From: Burkholderiales bacterium
GTDB taxonomy: Bacteria; Pseudomonadota; Gammaproteobacteria; Burkholderiales; Burkholderiaceae_C
DNA: 6,852 bases
Direction of reading: 5' to 3'
Assembly: GCA_013205525.1 (NCBI GenBank)
Contig: JABMMR010000203.1
Coordinates: 1 to 6,852, forward strand
Shown here: piece after piece, positions 5,199 to 6,852 of the stretch
How the letters are laid out: every line of letters begins with the position of its first letter
Numbering within the stretch: the first letter of the stretch is position 1
Notes under the pieces: generated by a model
What the model saw: the letters and a program-made list of their open reading frames with translations, nothing else
The model's database searches: none
Told to the model about the DNA's origin: nothing
Translations under genes and position numbers: made by a program

Positions 5199-6521
5199 AT
5201 GGCTTACATCCGTTTAGTGTTACTTTTTGTGGCGGCTTTTGCGCTGAATGCTTTCGCGCCCGAGGCACTGGCACATCTGCAAAGTTTGGGCGGCACCGAA
5301 GCCACCTTGGCTGCCAGTCTGTGGTGCTTGGGGTTGCTCATGGTGTTTGGCTGGTTGGCCAGCAAGGCATCCCTTGGCACGGTGTTTCCCAGCTTTACTT
5401 TGCAGTTGTTACTGGGCATTGTGTTGCACGATGCGCTGGCACCCTTGTCCGCACAACTGGCTTTGGCGGTGGTGGTGTGTACTGCGCTGGCGGCCATCAT
5501 TTTGAAGTCGGGTGGCGATGAGATAGACCGCCGGCAGTTCGCCAAAATTGCTTATCCCACGCTGATGATTGCGGTGGCGGGCTACTTAATTACCTTCTTT
5601 GTGATGTTTGCCTTGCTGATGTGGCTGGGGCTGGACAGCAAAACCGCTGCCTTGTTATCGGCCATCATTGGCTCTACCGATCCCGCAGCGCTCATACCTA
5701 CATTGAAAAATGTGCGCTTCTTGCAAAAGTACCAACGCGTGGTGGATATTTCTGTCGCCGAAAGCGCCTTGAACGACGCCGTGGGCGCCATCTTCACCGC
5801 TGCCGTGGCGGCCATGGTGATAGCCCAAGTGCCTATGGGGGACTTAAGCAGCTTGGCTCAAGGTTTGTTCAGTCCCGACAATCTGCAGCAACTGGCCAAG
5901 CAATTTGCCTTTGGCACCTTGGCGGGTTTGGTGGGGTGGGGTGCCATGGCGTGGCTAGAGCGCTACCGCAAAGCAGAGCATCCGTTTCAAGCGACGTTTG
6001 ATTTCGCGCTGGTGGTGGCCATCCCACTGCTGACGTTTTTGCTGGCGCAAGCCCTGCACGGCAATGGTTTTTTGGCTGCTTTTGTGGCTGGCTTGTTGGC
6101 CAACTTCAACCGCAACGCAAAGCATTTCCACCACTTGATTGAGCAGACCGAGGCGCAAATAGAAAGCATTGCCAAGCCCGTTATCTTCATGATGGTGGGG
6201 CCGTTTGTGTCTTTGCCTATGTTGATGGACACCGCGCTCATGGGCTTGCTGGTGTCTTTGTTGTTCATTCTGGTGGCGAGGCCTTTGGCCGTGTTTGTGT
6301 CTTTGTTGCCCACTGGTATTTCTTTCAAAGAAAAATTATTTCTTTGTGTCGTGCGTGAAACCGGCGTCATCCCTGTGGTGTTGGCCGTTATCACGGTGGC
6401 GCAGTTTTCCGACCTTCAGGGCTTGATGCCCTTGACCGCCTGGGTGGTCATTTGGACACTCACCTTGTTGCCCGCCATCACGCCTTGGTGGTCGCGTCGC
6501 TTAAATATGGTGCAAACATGA
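5199..6521 (+). CDS. CPA1-family cation:proton antiporter (NhaP-like)
   Basis: A 440-residue inner-membrane protein with about 12-13 hydrophobic segments, predicted to exchange Na+ or K+ for H+. Core motifs: STDPAAL (159-165) in the unwound helix; VAESALNDAVG (186-196) with Glu188 and the Asn192-Asp193 pair that marks electroneutral CPA1 exchangers (CPA2 members have two aspartates); HGNGFLAAFVAGLL (287-300); the conserved Arg361 in VARPL; and RETGVIPVVLA (386-396) where NhaP proteins usually have a GLRGAVPIVLA-like stretch. There is no long C-terminal regulatory domain: the protein ends about 10 residues after the last hydrophobic helix. The start has no Shine-Dalgarno and follows the pncB stop after one in-frame codon, so reinitiation is likely. 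It overlaps the next gene by ATGA. Ion preference is not predictable. Confidence 0.92.
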   Translation: MAYIRLVLLFVAAFALNAFAPEALAHLQSLGGTEATLAASLWCLGLLMVFGWLASKASLGTVFPSFTLQLLLGIVLHDALAPLSAQLALAVVVCTALAAIILKSGGDEIDRRQFAKIAYPTLMIAVAGYLITFFVMFALLMWLGLDSKTAALLSAIIGSTDPAALIPTLKNVRFLQKYQRVVDISVAESALNDAVGAIFTAAVAAMVIAQVPMGDLSSLAQGLFSPDNLQQLAKQFAFGTLAGLVGWGAMAWLERYRKAEHPFQATFDFALVVAIPLLTFLLAQALHGNGFLAAFVAGLLANFNRNAKHFHHLIEQTEAQIESIAKPVIFMMVGPFVSLPMLMDTALMGLLVSLLFILVARPLAVFVSLLPTGISFKEKLFLCVVRETGVIPVVLAVITVAQFSDLQGLMPLTAWVVIWTLTLLPAITPWWSRRLNMVQT

Positions 6522-6852
6522 GTACCGACAACTGGATGGTCGCGGCTGTCGTCGTGGGCGCTTTGCTGATCATGGCGATCTTTAGGCGCTATGCAGGTAA
6601 AGCCACTACCCAAGAAGACCCTTTGCTTAAACTTGATGACAAGCTCGAGCGCTTAGAGCGTGAATTGCGCTACGCGATCAGCGAGTCTTCGCGCACCGAT
6701 CGCCAAGAGTTATCGCAAAACATGGCGCAGTTGCAGCAAACCCTCACCGAGCAACTCGCCCTCATTCAAACCACTTTGAACACGCAACTGCTGGCCTTGG
6801 GCGAGGGCAATGCGCGGCGCATGGGCGAGGTGCGCGACACCTTAGATAAGCA
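6518..6852 (+). CDS. rmuC: DNA recombination protein RmuC, N-terminal part (cut by window edge)
   Basis: The first 111 residues are present and the gene continues beyond the window. RmuC proteins are membrane-anchored, PD-(D/E)XK nuclease-like factors that limit inversions at short inverted repeats; the nuclease core would be to the right and is not visible. What is seen: a single N-terminal membrane helix (about 6-22: WMVAAVVVGALLIMAIF) followed by RR, then a long Gln/Leu/Glu-rich coiled coil (about 36-111) with the repeated pattern LxxxLTEQLALIQTTL and NARRMGEVRDTLDK. The last of these is the recognisable RmuC repeat style. The ATG overlaps the antiporter stop (ATGA), with only a weak GGTG upstream, so translation is probably coupled. 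The identification rests on architecture and the repeat pattern, without the catalytic domain. Confidence 0.82.
   Translation, partial: MSTDNWMVAAVVVGALLIMAIFRRYAGKATTQEDPLLKLDDKLERLERELRYAISESSRTDRQELSQNMAQLQQTLTEQLALIQTTLNTQLLALGEGNARRMGEVRDTLDK

Noticed and set aside
1..6852. CRISPR array, insertion sequence, tRNA, rRNA, defence or secretion system
   Set aside because: No spaced direct-repeat array, transposase motif, terminal inverted repeats or cloverleaf was seen on either strand. Every sizeable open frame is a housekeeping or metabolic gene.

Overview
The window looks like chromosomal DNA from a betaproteobacterium, most likely Burkholderiales and probably a Comamonadaceae (Limnohabitans-like) lineage. 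The basis is a short Phasin_2-type polyhydroxyalkanoate (PHA) phasin, a lipoprotein patatin, moderately high GC with many TTG leucine codons, and the co-directional set pncB / CPA1 antiporter / rmuC. The lineage is inferred from gene content and protein style; no database search was possible. No mobile element, CRISPR array, tRNA or rRNA was seen.

Left part (1-1163). The 5' end of a short-chain dehydrogenase gene runs off the left edge on the minus strand. It is divergent from a plus-strand gene for a lipid-anchored patatin-like phospholipase (186-1100). The 75-bp gap between them carries candidate divergent sigma-70 promoters with overlapping -10 boxes. After the patatin gene comes a strong hairpin terminator (1104-1124). 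Its U-tract is on the minus strand, so it mainly serves the convergent phasin gene.

Middle (1161-1926). A phasin gene (minus, 1161-1706) is preceded by a 178-bp regulatory region. This holds a plausible promoter flanked by two copies of a TGTTGCG-N-CGCAGCA dyad, candidate PhaR-type operators: one over the transcription start, one just upstream of the -35. Farther upstream is an FNR/CRP-family-like dyad (TTGAT-N4-GTCAA) running into a 10-bp tandem repeat.

Right part (1927-6852). Six plus-strand genes are packed with almost no intergenic DNA: a histone-deacetylase-fold deacetylase resembling class IV, a hotdog acyl-CoA thioesterase, an FMN nitroreductase, nicotinate phosphoribosyltransferase (pncB), a CPA1 cation:proton antiporter, and the 5' part of rmuC, which runs off the right edge. 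Three junctions are ATGA overlaps and the others have gaps of 7 and 3 nt, so this is very probably one translationally coupled transcription unit. Functionally it mixes deacylation/thioester chemistry, NAD salvage, flavin redox, ion homeostasis and DNA maintenance. No single known pathway joins them. The most interesting signals are the phasin regulatory region and the unexplained linkage of the deacetylase with the thioesterase, nitroreductase and NAD-salvage genes.
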